Shown: in pieces, positions 1 through 13,800 of the stretch
Layout: the number at the start of each line of letters is the position of its first letter
Position numbering within the stretch: position 1 is the first letter of the stretch
NCBI RefSeq assembly: GCF_949628215.1
Contig: NC_134279.1
Location: 81,089,330-81,153,329 of the forward strand
Direction: 5' to 3'
Length of the DNA stretch: 64,000 nt
From: Phalacrocorax aristotelis
Lineage: Eukaryota > Chordata > Aves > Suliformes > Phalacrocoracidae
The notes under the pieces: generated by a model
What the model was told of the DNA's origin: nothing
The model's input: only the letters and a program-made list of their open reading frames with translations
The model's database searches: none
Program-made: the position numbers and the translations under genes

Positions 1-3000
1 TGGATTATTGGTCCCTGGGTGTTGCACTGATTCCACCCCCCCCAATTAAAGGAGCTTAGGAAACGGGGGGAAGAGGCTTTCAGGAGGTTATTTAGTCCCA
101 TCTGCTTCTCAGTATAAAAGAGCGGAGCCGGCTGTTGCTCTCCTGCTCCGCAGAGAACGATTTTGCTTTTGTTCAGCCTGAAGATGACTTGATTTTTTTC
201 TTCCTGATGTGCTGTTTCCCCCATCGCTTTCCCCTCCGGCTCTCGGTGTCACCACCCGGGAATCTGCAAATCCCCCAGAGCGTTTAACACCAGATCCTCT
301 GGTCTGGCCCTTTGGCAGCGTAGGCCGAGCGATCCTCGCGGGGTTTCCGATCCGCAGAACTCATTCATTGGGGGGAAAACTCTGCGAATGAGGAAGAGCA
401 GCCGCAAACGAAGGCGGAAGTTTATTTCCAACAAATTAAGCAATCGGGGTGGGCAGGCTGCAACGTGGGGCGTGAAGCTGCCCATCCTACGGTGCTGTCC
501 AACTTCAGCCCCAGGTTTCGGGGCTTTGCTTGGGCTAAAATTCACCCGTTTTTAATAACATGAGTGTTACTAAGTTTTTTAGCACCCAAGCCATGTGGTA
601 CGGGGCGATGCCGCTCCATCGGGCACCGTGGCAGTGGGCAGGGATGGGGTGACGTGGTCCCATCACCGAGACCCCGCACAGGTACCTGCTGCCTTCTGCT
701 TTCACCGCCGTGAGTATGAACGGGGCCGGGGCAGGAGGAAGAGGAGGAGGAGGAGGCAGCGGCGCATCCTCTCCCACCGCGTTTATGGGAAGAAGAGTGA
801 GCTCAGCGGGTCGTGACGTTGGATCTGTGATGGAGCCGCGTGCCAGGAAACGGGAGGGGATAAAAAAGAAATTAAAAGTTCCCAGGGCCAAAGGGAAAAG
901 ATTCCATGAGCATTACTTCATTGCCGAGAAGCCAACTGAAACGTACTCGGGCAGCGCCTGTGTGCGCGTTTCGAAGCAAGAAGCTTCCGGCTCCGCTTCA
1001 AACCCTCCCGATCTGTGATTCCCATTCCTCCTTCCCACGATCGTACAGGAGACCGAGCAGGGCTCTCCTCCAAACTCCGCTTCCCCCCTCCTGCAGATCG
1101 GCCTGAAAAGCACTATTGATTTTTTTTTTTTATCTGTTTATTTTTGCTTTTTTTCCTGGAATTTGCAGAATCAGCCCTGAGCAAACCTCTGGTTTGCCTT
1201 TCCAATGGCGCCGGGCGAAAGCACTTGACTTTAAACTCGGCGATGGGAGCTGCAGCTGACCTATTTTCTGCACTTTTCTCCGCCAACGGTAGCAAAAACA
1301 TTTTCACATTTAAAGGTGCTCCTTGGTGTTAAGGTTGTGAGATAACTTATCTGTTAAACCGGCCAGAATCAAAAGCATTCGCTGAAAACCGCAGCGGCGC
1401 CGGTTGCGCTGCCCAGTGTTCCTTTCGTTGTAAAGACTTCTCTATTTTTTTTCCAGTGCCGGTTGCTTCGTCGCATGGTCACATCGCTCTGTCCGTGTCT
1501 CTCTGCCCCAAGGCGGCAGAGAGGGTTAAGGCTTTGTGCTCGCTGTTGGCCAGCTGGGGAATGCAGCCAGGAAATTTCCTGATTCCCGTTCAAAATAAGC
1601 ATTGGATTTGCTCTCGGGGAGAAGGGATCAAAGGTTCGAAGCAGCTCTTGGTTCGAGGTCAGTTTGGTTTGTTGGTTCTCCAGGCGCTCAACAAAAATCC
1701 ACCACCATCGCCTGAACCTGCGCGCAGCTGAAGAGGGTGAAATAAAGCAGGTTTTGTTCCGTTTGACACCCAAAAGTTTCCTCCGTTCCCCGGCACAGCA
1801 TCGCCCTGGACGAGCTTTGCTGGCTCTCAGCACGGCTCTGCCCCACGGCGCGAGGGACCCGTCGGGATGCCCCCCATCATTAATCACCCTCGTTATTAAC
1901 GCCGCCGAGCCGCGCGCCGTCACTCGCCTCCTCTGCTCGCTGCCGGCTCTTTGGGGTGAAGGCGGCAGGTCCGGTCGGATGCTCGGAGCCGGTGCTGGGG
2001 GCGGCCAGGCTGTGGCCCGACGCCCTCCCCGTAGCCGCATCGTAACTCTAGTAACACCCCGCGTGCCGAGATTTTCCTGTCCCTTCTCTCAATCCTACCG
2101 AAGAGCATTGCTGCTGGCCGGGGCAGTGTTGGGCCCTCCCCAGCTCCGTCCCCGGCGGAGGCGGCGCGGCACCTCGGCATCCCTTGAGCACCAGCGATGC
2201 TGGTTTCGGGGGCTGGCTGTGCAGCAGCTCGTGATTTTCCCACCGCCGCGCAGCCGATCGTCACGCTGGACCGGCTCCAGAGGTGGAGCTGAAGGAAATT
2301 CCTTCCAGCTGCTTGAGGTCAGGGCTTCGCTTTTCTTTTGGGGTTCACCAGGGTTTTGGGGTTTTTTTGCCTGCAAGTTAACGCTGCTGCTTTTTAAACA
2401 CCTGGAAAAATCTCTTTATTTTAAAATATCCTGTTAGGTGTACCTCTTAAATAAGCTTTATGCTGTGGATTCATTGCGTGGAAGAATACCCCGCTTGGCA
2501 ACACAACTGGGGGTGTTTCGGAAAGGTCTCGTCAGCTGCTCGCAGTTTAACTTTCAACCGAGTTAATAACCGTTTTGGTTAAACCTGTATAAAACACGTT
2601 GCGGACTTGCATAACGCCTTTGAAACTCGAGACGCCGTTTGCGCCCGCTTGGAATCTTGCCCATCGATTTAAAATATTTCAGCTTGGAGTTTGGCCACGG
2701 CCGAGCGTTTGCTTTTCCCCGAGATTCGCGGTTTCGATCGGGCGACAGGAACCTGCGCGTGTCTCGCTTTGATGAGTTTTTTAACGCTTGATATTTCCCG
2801 GAGATGGGTTGGCTTTGCCAGCTCAGCCGGCGGGGTCTGCGGGCACTCAGACCACCAGCTCCGGCCAGTTCCCCCAGTTAGTGGTCGAGGAGGTTCAGGC
2901 CAGCCTGGGTTTGCTTTGAACCCCTGCGGAGGAAGTTGTTTGTCTCAAAAACATGAGGTAAATCCCTTTGAAAATGGCTTTTTTATTTACAACAGCAGAG

Positions 3001-6000
3001 GCAGAAACCACACCTCCACCCAGCGTGTGGCCTGTATTTATTTAGGTGTGATGCACAGCGCTCGTGCGGCCCCTTTGTGCACCGGTGTTATAAATAAATA
3101 ATAATAAAATAAGAAAAATAAAGCGTGAGCAGCTCCTTTTGATCAGTCAAACCCGGAGAAGGAGCGCAGAGTTCAGATCCGCGCGGCGAAGCAGCAGGAA
3201 GGAGAAATCCTGCAGCTTTCAGCCCGTGAGCGATGCTCATGGTGTCACGTCAAGCGGAGCGGCGGCAGCCCCGGTGCCACCTCCCGGCCGTGGGGACCTC
3301 GGCTCCCCAGCCTTGCTCCCTGCCTCAGTTTCTCCGCCTGTAAGAAGATAATTGCCTCCTTCATTAATGCCTTTGAGATCGCCTGATGAAAGCTCTGGGT
3401 AAGAGGTTGGCCCCGCTTATTAAGCGCATTAAGCGCTTGCTGTGATTATACCAGGGATTAATTTGGCTGGGTGGCTCATTTAGGTTTGCCTTTAACAGCC
3501 CGACTAGTAACCCAAGCGCTGCGACGCCGGCCAGCTAATGCCCACCTGGGACACTTCCCTCCCTGACTCCTCCATACGCCATTAACCGGAACCCGGCTTT
3601 TAATTAAAGCTTGTTTTTGCAATCGCTGAAGACACGGCGGCTTCAGCGGAGGGTGTAAGGGCGGAGGAGGCGCAGAGCTCGGGTCGTTCCAGTCCCGGCT
3701 CCCTCTGCGTCCCTGCCAACGGCCCCAGGGCGAGGACGCGCCGATCCTTTTTATTTTTGCAGGCTGTTGTATCGTTAAACAAATACCCTCCAGTTCCCGC
3801 CGTGCCGCAGCCTGGGAAAGTCAGATTTTTCTCTGCTTTGCTTTAGTCGGAGGTGGGTTTGTATCCAATATGTATCACAAAGAAATGTGCATGCGGACAT
3901 ATATCTATTTACTTTATGATTTTGCTCCAGCTGCCCTTGGAGACTCCTGTAGGGATTTCCTGGTTCAGGGCTTTCTCTTCCTGCTTTTCCCCCAGCTTTA
4001 TCTTTCTTCAGTAAACTTTATTCTTTTGTCCTGAGCCGCTGTACCCTTCCCAGCCCGGGATGTTTCACGATAGTCTCCCTGGGATCTCACGCTCCGTGAG
4101 GACACGCAGACCCGACGGACCCGGTCGCAGGCGGAGGCCGCGGGGACTGGGGCTCTGGGCCCGCCCCAGTTCCCCGCCGCCTTGTCTCTGCTATCACAGC
4201 AGGTTCATTTTTTCTCAGAAGAAGAGCAAGTCAGCATCTTCCCTCTCCAATAACCGCCCGCTGCAGAGGGTCGCGGCCTCTCCAGCCTCCCCAGCCCTGA
4301 GGAGATCCTTCTCTCCTTCCCTTTCTCTGGGCAGCTCGTGCGCCATGTTCCAGGGCTGCAGGGACTTGCAGGGGGTGGTGGGTGCCCCAGGAGGGACATC
4401 TGCCTGCTCCAAAACGCCTCGGCTGTGGGGAGAGCAACAGGGAGGCTTTTGTTCTGCACCAGAAACTTTTCATCCTTCTTTATGGCTCCTTTTTTATTTC
4501 TTTTGGCTGAGCTCTCGCAAATCTGAAGCAGATTAAAATACAGTTCCTCCCCCAGCTCCCCTAAAAAACTAAAAACCCAACCCCAAAGCTTGGCTGCTTA
4601 AAGTCATCAGGTTTCAGTGAAGTCTTTTAAAATTAACAGTTTCCTGGATCCTGTGCAGGCTAACTTATTTTTCCCCTCCAACCTCCGTGGTTTTTTGCCG
4701 TAACGCTCCTCAGCTGTTGCAGCGGGAGGGAGGGAGGACCAGGGTAGCTCCGATGCAGAGGAGGCTGTTTCACACCAGGGTCGGATGAATCGGGTGCAGG
4801 ACTCGCCGGGCTTGCGCCGCAGGGGGCGAAGGGATGTGCCGGGTGGGCTGAGACCCTGCGGTATGGCCGGCAGGTAGGTCACGGCTGTGTCGGTGACGTT
4901 CTTTGGGGGCAAAACAGGAGGGAAGCGGTACCGTTGGAAGAAGAGGAGGATGCCATGGGTGGGATGGAGCTCTCTTTCTCTTGACTGTTTGTTTGCTGCG
5001 GGCTGTGGTGGTTCGTAGCTGCGGCCGAGGCCGTGGGGACTGGCAGAGGAGCTGCACGGCTCGGCTGGACGTGACTGTAAGGAGTTTTTCTGGCTCGATG
5101 AGATTCGCTGCCCTAAATCCAGCCTGGGTCTTCCTTATCCACCGCCTCTGCTTTTGTGCTCCATCCGCTGCGGCATCTCCTGGTGGCAGGGCTGACCCGG
5201 AGCCCCCGGCTCTGGTAAGGAGAGTTAAAGGAGTTGTAAAGGGAAGAAAAAGAGCAGTTGGGTGCTGGTCGGTTTTGTTGCCTCTTCTCCAAGAGTGGTC
5301 TCTCTGTCCTTGCAAAAAATCACCTGAAGCTTTCCTGGATGGAGAATATTTGATTTTCTCTTGGGTGGTTGAGGAGCTGAAGCCAGCCAACCTTGGCCAG
5401 AGCCTTGGCCAACGCCAGTGACTCTCAACACAAGCCCAAGGGCAAGCGGGGACAGCTGGAACCTCGTCCTCCAGCCGGAACATCCTCTGTTGCGTGACTG
5501 TGACCAAGGGGAGAGCCCCTGAACCATCTAAAATCCCTTTGACCCAGCAAACGGCGCAGAGATGAAAACCAAGCCCGACCCTACATAGCAACGCTGAGCT
5601 GCGCATTAACTCCGCTGGAGCAGGGAACAAAGGTTTGGGGGCTGGTTTTGACTTTTTTTTTTTTTTTTTTTAATTTATTAGCAAAGCAAAACAGCTCGGC
5701 TGAGCAGAGCAAGTGTCGGTGGAGGGGTGTGAGCTGCCGGGTGGTTGCTGTGCTATAAAATCCCATCCCTACCAGTGCTCGCTGGGGGCTGCGCCGGCTC
5801 CCCAGGCTCTTGTAGCACTTCCACGTTGGCTGGGAGAGTTTCTGAACATGCGTGTTGGTCTCTGGAAGCTTTAATCAAATCCAGGCTTTACCAGAAATCG
5901 CCTCGAAACTTCCAGCGAGCCGAGGAAACTGAAAGCAGCTGGAGTGAGGAGGCTCTCGGGCGGGTGCTCGGTGCCGGCAGGGATGCTCCCCCAGGCGAGG

Positions 6001-7664
6001 GGTGCGAGGAGGGTGCAGGTGAGGGGCTAGAGCCGGCGAAGCAGCCGGGACGGAAGGTGAGTCTGCTCCCTGCGTAGCAGCTCGGGAACGGGCAACGTGT
6101 ATCTGAGCAACGCACGTAAAACGGAGGGATGGAGGAAAACCCAGCGGGTTTAGCAGAAAAGGGGCGTGAAGGAGCTGCAGGAGCGAGGATGCCGCTCGGA
6201 GAAGGAGCAGGGTGTTCTGAGGATGCTTTGATTTTTGGAGCATTGCTCCCCGGCACGTTTGGCTTCGGGCCCCGCGGTTTCCCCAACGCCTTCTCACCCC
6301 GTGCAAAAACTGGGAGCCATGCAATTAATGCGCCGTTGAAAACTCCCTGCTCCCGGGGAAGGGTTTGTTGTCCCTCAGTAATTTTATTTGGGAAACGGAG
6401 TGCAGGCTTCAGGTACTTTCCTTGCTTGTTGTGCAATTTAATCGCGGGTCCAGCCCTCTCCCTTGGGCAGAAAGGAAAACAAAGCATGGGTTTTAACTTC
6501 CTTTTCTAAGCTGGGGGTGGGTGAACTTTATGCCTGGCCAGAGACGGTTCTGATCACTCACGGGTGAACGGCTCGGAGAGCGATTGCGATAGAAAGCAAT
6601 AATAAGAAGCAATAATAAATACGTGCTTTCCAGTTAAGGGTTTTGCGTATCAATGCGGCGTTGTGGCAGCGAGGGGGGTTTTATGGCGATACAGAGACAC
6701 CGGGCTGTTTTGCCACCTGACTCCTGGAAAACGCTCCGCGAGGGTTGTCATAAAATACGAGCGGCCCGTGTGATAAAACTAAAATCATGGGAGAGACGAT
6801 ACACTGAAGGTGTTACTGTGGGCAGCTGCTCATGGTTTAATTCCTCCGAGGGGAGGGAGGTTTTGGTTACGCGTCCGAGACGTGCTACGTCGACAGCCAA
6901 AATAGCTGCGTCTTCCTCGTTGCTGCCGCTCGCGGCTGCTCTGGGGTTTTGCCGGGGGGAAGCAGCGTGGGGTTATACTGAGGAATGAAGCTGAAACCTG
7001 CAAAAATACCCTTAAACCGCCTGACCCGGATCTTCAGTGGAAAAAAACCAAACCAAGCCTCTTTAACAGCCCCTGTAATTCCTCAGTGGTGCCGCCATAC
7101 GGCGTGGGAGTGCCCACGTCCTCTCCATCCCACCCGGGATGCACTGGGAGCGTGTTGAACCCGCACCGGGTCACGCGCGTGCGTTTGGAAGGGGGATTTC
7201 TGCGGAATGAGGAATTGATCTTGGAAAGAAACCACAGGAGGGAAAGGGAAGAAAAACCTTCCTCGCTGCGAGGCTTTCTGGCTGCTTTCAATATTTTTGC
7301 CTAATTAATGAGGGTTTGGGGATATTGGCTGCGGCCAGGGCTGCTCGGATGCAAATCCCCACCGTCCGATGCAGCGTTTAACTTGAAGGACGATGTGTGT
7401 AGGGAAGAGGGGAAAATAGTTGGGAGGGGAAGCTCACAGGGGGAGAAGAAAAATTCCAGCCCTGCTTTGTTTTCAGGGCTGCCGAGCTGGGGGCTCGGCT
7501 TTGGGCAAGGATTCGCCCGGGGGGGCGAGGAATGAGGAGGCAGCCCTGCTGCCTGCCCTCTCCTTCCCCCGCCCACCTTTGGAGGGGCCCTTGGTCTCCG
7601 CCGAAGGGTGTCCTGAGCTGCTGAAGGAGCCTCACCTCCTTGTGTTTTCTCCCTGTCTCCGCAG
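1..7664 (+). other. 5' flank or first intron of RNF24, no coding exon seen
   Basis: No recognisable protein, RNA gene or CR1 copy is seen. The many short frames lack family motifs. Because the first coding exon opens with an acceptor, at least the right part is intron. Notable are T-runs at about 1119-1150 and 5654-5672, a TAAT-rich block near 3350-3610 and GC-rich sections around 1800-2300 and 5900-6100. Confidence 0.6.
3340..3612. promoter_or_regulatory. Candidate regulatory block rich in TAAT cores
   Basis: Within 270 bp there are at least six TAAT/ATTA homeodomain-type cores. They include a perfect tandem pair of ATTAAGCGC at 3419-3436, GGATTAATTTGG near 3465 and TTAATTAA at 3600-3607. 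The surroundings are unlike the GC-rich neighbouring sequence. Function is inferred only from motif density. Confidence 0.25.
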
Positions 7665-7814
7665 CCTACCCATGAGCTCGGACTTCCAGCATTACAGTTT
7701 CAGGATGCCGAACATCGGGTTCCAGAACCTGCCTCTCAACATATACATCGTGGTTTTTGGCACGGCCATCTTCGTCTTCATCCTCAGTTTGCTTTTCTGT
7801 TGCTACTTGATCAG
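7665..7814 (+). CDS. RNF24: RNF24 first coding exon
   Basis: The acceptor is CTGTCTCCGCAG at 7653-7664 and the ATG is at 7672. The exon encodes residues 1-47 plus two bases of codon 48 and contains the whole membrane span. The donor is GTAAGG at 7815. The seven bases before the ATG are 5' UTR, so at least one non-coding exon lies upstream. Confidence 0.96.
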
Positions 7815-10800
7815 GTAAGGGAATTTTCAACAACAGCTGCCCCGGTTCCGACCGAGCCCCGATCAAGGACGGCATCGCCTCGTCCTTCCACGATGCGTCT
7901 CGTGCCAGCCCGGTGCGAGCCCCAGAACCACTTCATGGTTTAATTTTCCCTCAATGTCAAAGAATTTTCCTTGGCCACGTAGCGTCAGACCCACCGGTCA
8001 TCCCAAATAGAGCCACCAGACCCAGGGCCAACGCGGTGAGCACCGAACGCCACCTGCCCAACGCGTCGCGGAGCCACCCGTCCCGCGGGGCAGTCGCGTT
8101 ATCTTTAGAAACAGGAAAGAGATTTACGCGTACGCTCAAACAGACATGAAAACATGGTTGGTTGGCTTCTCAAAGAGACTGGAAAGGGGATGCTTTATGG
8201 TTCCTGCTCTCTGCTTAATGTTTCAACACGTTTTCCTCTTTAATGAGTAACTTGTGTACTGAGCGCTTAAGAAATGTTTAATACCTGCTCCGTTCGTTAT
8301 TGTACACAAATTGCTCGTTCAACAACGCAGTTTAGAGATTAATGATGCAGAGTTGATTTGTTGATCTGAACGGTGGGAGCGGGACGGGAGGGTTAAAGGT
8401 TGTTCCAGTTTGGGGCTTGTTTTAATTATTTTATGGGCTAATGGGGAAGAGGGTTGGACTGTGAATTGAGAGGGGGATCTCCTCCTGCCGGAGAGAGAGC
8501 AAGAGGCAAGTGGGGAAAACCATAGAGCCCAGGGATCAGGGCGGCAACGGGGGCAAGTTGAATCTGACTGAATCTGGCTGAAGAGAATCACAGAATCACA
8601 GAATGGCCTGAGCTGGGCGGGACCCACAAGGCCCATCGAGCCCAACTCCCATCCCTGCACAGGACACCCCAAATTCACACCGTGGCTCTGAGGCCTTGGC
8701 CAAGTGCTTCTGGAACATCGCCAGGCTGGTGCCGTGATGCCTCCCTGGGGAGCCTGTGCCAGGGCTCCACCACCCTCTGGGGGAAGGACCTTCTCCTAAT
8801 GCCCAGCCTAACCCTCCCCTGGCACATCTCCCTGCCGTTCCCTCGGGGCCTGGCGTTGGGCACCAGAGAGCAGAGACCAGCACCTGCCCCTCCTCCTGCC
8901 CTTGGGAGGGAGCTGCAGAGCGCCATGAGGGCTGCCCTCGGCCTCCTCTGCTCCAGGCTGAGCAACCCAAGGGACCTCAGCCGCTCCTCATATGGGATGC
9001 GGGGCCATCTGCGGCGCTCCCTGCGGCCCAGAGCAGAGGGCATCGCTGTGCCGGCAGCGGCTGCCGGAATCCTGCGCGGGGCAGAGCTTTTCCATCCCCT
9101 TTCCCTCCCTTCTGGCGTTTGAGATGGCACCAGCTCCCCACTAGCCGTACAGCCGTCGCATCCTCTCCCTCCGGCCCACTAAGACGGACGCCTGGTCTCT
9201 TCTTGCGCCACGGAGGCTGTGCCTGGCTGGCTCACAGCAGGCAGTCCTGCTGGCTTTTCTATCCAGAGGGTGTTGAAAATGTTTTGTCTTCCTTTCGTAG
9301 ACTAAATCTTGCAGGGAAGCAAGATTTCAGCGTCACCACCTAAATATTTGATAATTTCCACCTATTTTCAGCTCTGTACAAAGCAAAACCTCATAGAACT
9401 TGCAGGTGAGCCCAAACCCAGGGTTATCCGGGGGTGATTGGGGCTGCCTGGGCACCAGATCTTCACTTTTTCCTGCAATTATGCACAAGAAAAGGGTGTT
9501 TGAAGGTGCAGCGCATCCATCCGCCCTGGCAGACAAGGCAGAAACAGATCGAGAGGTCGTCCCCGACCTGGTGATTTGTATCTCAGTGCTCGATGTAACG
9601 AGGTCTGTGCCGGGGTGTTGCATCTGTGCCAGCGTTCGCATGTCAGCTGGGACTCCAGTGGGAGGGGATGCAAAAAAAAAGCAGACAAACGGCGTTCAGA
9701 AGGCTCGAGAACATGTTTTGCCTGGTTCGAGCGTGAATCCCTACGGCTCGCTTGCGACATGAAGAGGTGTTTGGACTTTCAGAGTATTTTCCTGGGCACC
9801 GGGTCTTGCTGGGTGTGTTCTGCCCCGAAGAAGAAACAACAAGTAGTAATGTCTGGAAGATCAAGCCAGAAAATCTTTTTAAATTTAGAAGTCGGAGGCG
9901 TGTTGTACGAGAGAGGGTGAGTAACCTGTGAAACAAGCCAGCCAAGGAAGTGGCAAGCCCTCCATCTCTTCGGGTCTTTAAATCAAGACAGAGGGCCTTT
10001 CTGGGAGAGGGGTTTTGGCTCCCATTGCCAGGAGTAACGAAGTGCTAGTTAACGACCTGTGATAGATGGAAGGCTGGATTAGATCAGCTAATGGTCCCTT
10101 TATAGCCCTGAACTTTACAGAGACTCTGCAAATCGCTCTTCAAGCCACTGCCCCCAGCTCTACTATTGGCAAAACGGTGTCCAAAAAGAATCCTCCGGCC
10201 CTCGTTTCGGAGGGTTTCACCGTGCCACGGTGTTCAGCCATGCCGATGTGCCCCAGGAGCATCCACCTCCTTTGAACTGGCTGGAGCTTTGGCGAGGTTT
10301 GGAAAGCCTTGCACGGATGGATGGCGGGACGAGGGCTGCACACCTGCAAGTGCTGAGCAGCCGAAATGATCGTTCTGGGAAGGGTTTGCTCCCCTTCGGT
10401 GCCGTTTAACGCCCAAGCGTTGCTGGTGCCTGGCTTGTGTAAATACCCGTAGCCCTGAGGCGGGAGGATTTGCTATACAAAGTAAGATATGGAATTTAAA
10501 TTGAATTTTTCCCCCTCCTGAACCAGCTGCTCAAGCCTCCTGGATCACCCCGTGCATTCCTGACCCCTTCTGCAGTGAGAGCTTTAAGACAGGTTTACAT
10601 CTGGGGGCCGCATAAAAGAGAGGTGTTATTTTAACAAGCAGATGCAGCGTGGATCGCGCTGCAGAACTGACCCGGGGCGGAGGGGACGGACCCGTCGGGG
10701 CTCTGCTCGCACCCATGGGGATTATTTGCAGGTAACGGGCTCACGGCTTTCCCTGTGCCCTGCTTCAGTGCAGAGGCAACGCAGCCCATCCTGTCCCTCT

Positions 10801-13800
10801 CCCTCCTCTCTCGTGACTCACACATCTGCAAATATTTGGCAAATGAGGAGCGGAGCTCGTGACACCATCCTCTGGGCCCTGGTTCTCATCGCCTGCTCCG
10901 GGTCAGAGCATCCTGCACAGCCCTGCTACGCATCCCCGGCTGGGGAGGCCTCCGGCACACGAAAAAGCCTCTATCTGGTGTATTTTCCCCCCAAATCGTG
11001 GAGCCGATGGCGTTAAAGGACGCGCCGGGGAAGGAGGGCACGTGGGCTGTGCTTCGCAGCCGTGTCAGCACAGAGCGCGCTGCCCGCTCCGGCGGGAGGA
11101 AGAAGTGACGGTTTTAATCGGGTTGGCTCAAAACGGAGTCCAATAAGAATTTCAGCTGAAAGCGACGCAGAGATCATCTCTGTGCACAGCCCAGGCAAAT
11201 CTCGAGCTCCCCTGCTGCTGCAAACCCCGCCAGTAGAAAGCGTGAGTTCCGCCCTGGCGCCTGCTGCCTCTGCTTGGAAAACTAAATTAAAAAAGAAAGG
11301 GAAGAAAAAGGAAATGAAATTTTTTGGGAGCCGTTTGTGTCTGATCTCCACCAAATTAATGAAAGGAACAACCTGGCGCTGCCGTCGGTCCCCTAAAGCC
11401 CGGTTGAGAAGGATGCCAAGCCGAGCGGCACGGTGCGTCCCGAGCATTCGCACGGCGACGCTTGCCCCGGGTAAGCGCCGCCGCATCCTCTGTGCCCGTG
11501 CTTTGCTGCCGGGTGCGCGGGGTTCGGCGCTGCCCGGGCTAGGGCGGCTCAAAGGCTGCGGGAGGCGCAGGGCGTGTAGCCCTTAAAAAAGCCCTTTTTT
11601 ATAGGGCTCTTCCCTTCTGCCTTCGAACCCGAACGTGGCTGTGGGTTTGGAGAGCCCGAGGAGCCCAGCCACACCGGGGAGGGCGATGTGGCCATGGGGC
11701 AAGGAGTCGGCGCTGGCACCTCTCTACTCCTTCCACTCTAAAGCATTAAATAAGCAGATCTTGGAGGGTAAACCTGCAAAAAGTTGTTCCCTCTGCATTT
11801 TATTCCTGTAGTCATTCAGTTGCCACAGAGGATTTGGAGTCACCCGGGGAAGCGGGGTGCCCCCTCTCCTTTGGGAGGCGCGGAGGCCTTGGGAAGAGAC
11901 CACAAAACCCGCAAGAGGTGGTTGCTCAGAGGCGGGTGACAGTGCGCACGCACACACGGCCTCCAGCCACATGCTGGCTTTTAAGGTGCTCTGTGGTCCC
12001 TCAGCCGTCTGCCGGGGATTCCTCCGGAGCCACAGCTCTTGCCCAGAGATGGATGAAGCTCCGGGCCTGATGGGGAATGGCGCTTGCTGGGACGTGGGGT
12101 CTCGTAACGACATCTGCGCTGGGTCTGGCCGGGTTGTGTCTGGCCTGGGATCCTGGCTTTGACAGGAAAGCTGAGCAAACTAGTGGTGTTCCCCAGGGGT
12201 CTGTGCTGGGTCCAGTGCTGTTCAACATATTCATCAGTGACCTGGATGGAGGGACAGAGCGTCCCCTCAGCGAGTTCGCTGATGATACCGAGCTGGGAGG
12301 AGCGGCTGATTCACCAGAAGCTGTGCTGGCATCCAGCGAGAGCTGGGCAGGCTGGAGAGCTGGGCCCAGGGGAGCCTCAGGGGATTCAACAGGAGCCAGT
12401 GCAGGGCCCTGCCCCTGGGGAGGAACAACCCCCCGCACCAGCACAGGCTGGGGGGGACCTGCTGGGGAGCGGCTCTGCTGAGAGGCCCTGGGGGTGCTGG
12501 GGGGCAGCGAGGTGACCCTGAGCCCGCACCGGGCCCTTGGGGCCAAGATGCCAGCGGTGTCCTGGGGTGCATGGAAAGGAGTGTGGCCAGCAGGGCGAGG
12601 AAGGTTCTCTTCCCCCTCTGCTCTGCCCCAGTGAGGCCACATCTGGGGTGCTGCGTCCAGGTCTGGGCCCTCCCAGTTCAAGAAGGACAGGGAACTGCTG
12701 GGGAGAGTCCAGGGGAGAGCTACGGAGATGCCCAGGGGCTGGAGCATCTCCCTTGTGAGGAAAGGCTGAGAGACCTGGGTCTGTTCAGCCTGGAGAAGAG
12801 AAGGCTGAGGGGGGATCTCATCAATGCCTATAAATACCTGAAGGGTGGGTGTCAGGAGGACGGGGCCGGGCTCTTTCTAGCGGTGCCCAACGCCAGGCCA
12901 AGGGGCCACGGGCACAAGCTGGAACACGGGAAGTTCCCCCTGAACATGAGGACAAACCCCTTCCGTGTGCGGGTGCCAGAGCAGGGGCACAGGCTGCCCA
13001 GAGAGGCTGTGGGGTCCCTTCCCTGGAGACATTCACCCCCCGCCTGGACGCGGCCCTGTGCCCCTGCTCTGGGTGTGCCTGCTCCAGCAGGGGGTGGGAC
13101 GGGGTGAGCTCCAGAGGGCCCTTCCAGCCCCCGCCATTCTGGGATTCTGTGAGAAGTGGACGGAGCTCACACACTTTGGGACCAGATGCACTCACTCTGT
13201 TCCCTGTGACCTTCGGGGAGGTGGGGTCTGGTTTTTGGCCAAGTCTCCCCGTACAGCTTGGCAGCGACCCGTGCCGGTGATCGCCGCTCCCCCGGCAGCA
13301 CGGGTTGCAGGGATCCATGTCCTGGCGGTCGCTGCTTCTCCCCAGAGCCGGGCGCCTGGGCTTGTTCTGCGCGACTCCTTCCCTCCGCTGACTTCGGCTT
13401 GTTGGGGCCAAAGCCTCGGCGGCCGCTCGGCACTCTGTAAAACATCCTTCTCCCCGTGCTGGGAGAGTTTTTCCCTTTGTATGTGGTCTCCAGCCGCGCG
13501 TCTTGCTCTGCCCCATCTGTGTTTCATAACCGGTTTCGCAGCCGCCGCCATCCCTGCGGGTCGGGCCGGTTTCATCCTGCTTTTCTCTATTGTTCGTGCA
13601 TCTTCTGTCGGCGGCTCTGCCCGGGGTCGTTGGTGGAGGGATGCGACCCCAGCCCTCTCCTCCCTGCCTGCCGCAGTTTTATCCAGGCTCAGCAGGCGGG
13701 TTCCCTGCCAGGCAGCACCATCAGAGGAGGAGGGATGGCTCGCCGCTAAATTTGGGGCTCAGAAGCAATTTTTTCTGCAGCATTAGGCTGCATTTTTACC

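Noticed and set aside
113-119. TATAAAA followed by a GC-rich stretch, as a promoter
   Set aside because: No exon with a good donor could be tied to it, and CpG-island genes like RNF24 usually lack TATA boxes.
12077-12481. Reverse transcriptase-like frame as a possible domesticated gene
   Set aside because: It covers only the C-terminal part of the CR1 RT, runs into a frameshift and ends in a normal CR1 tail, so it is a dead element.
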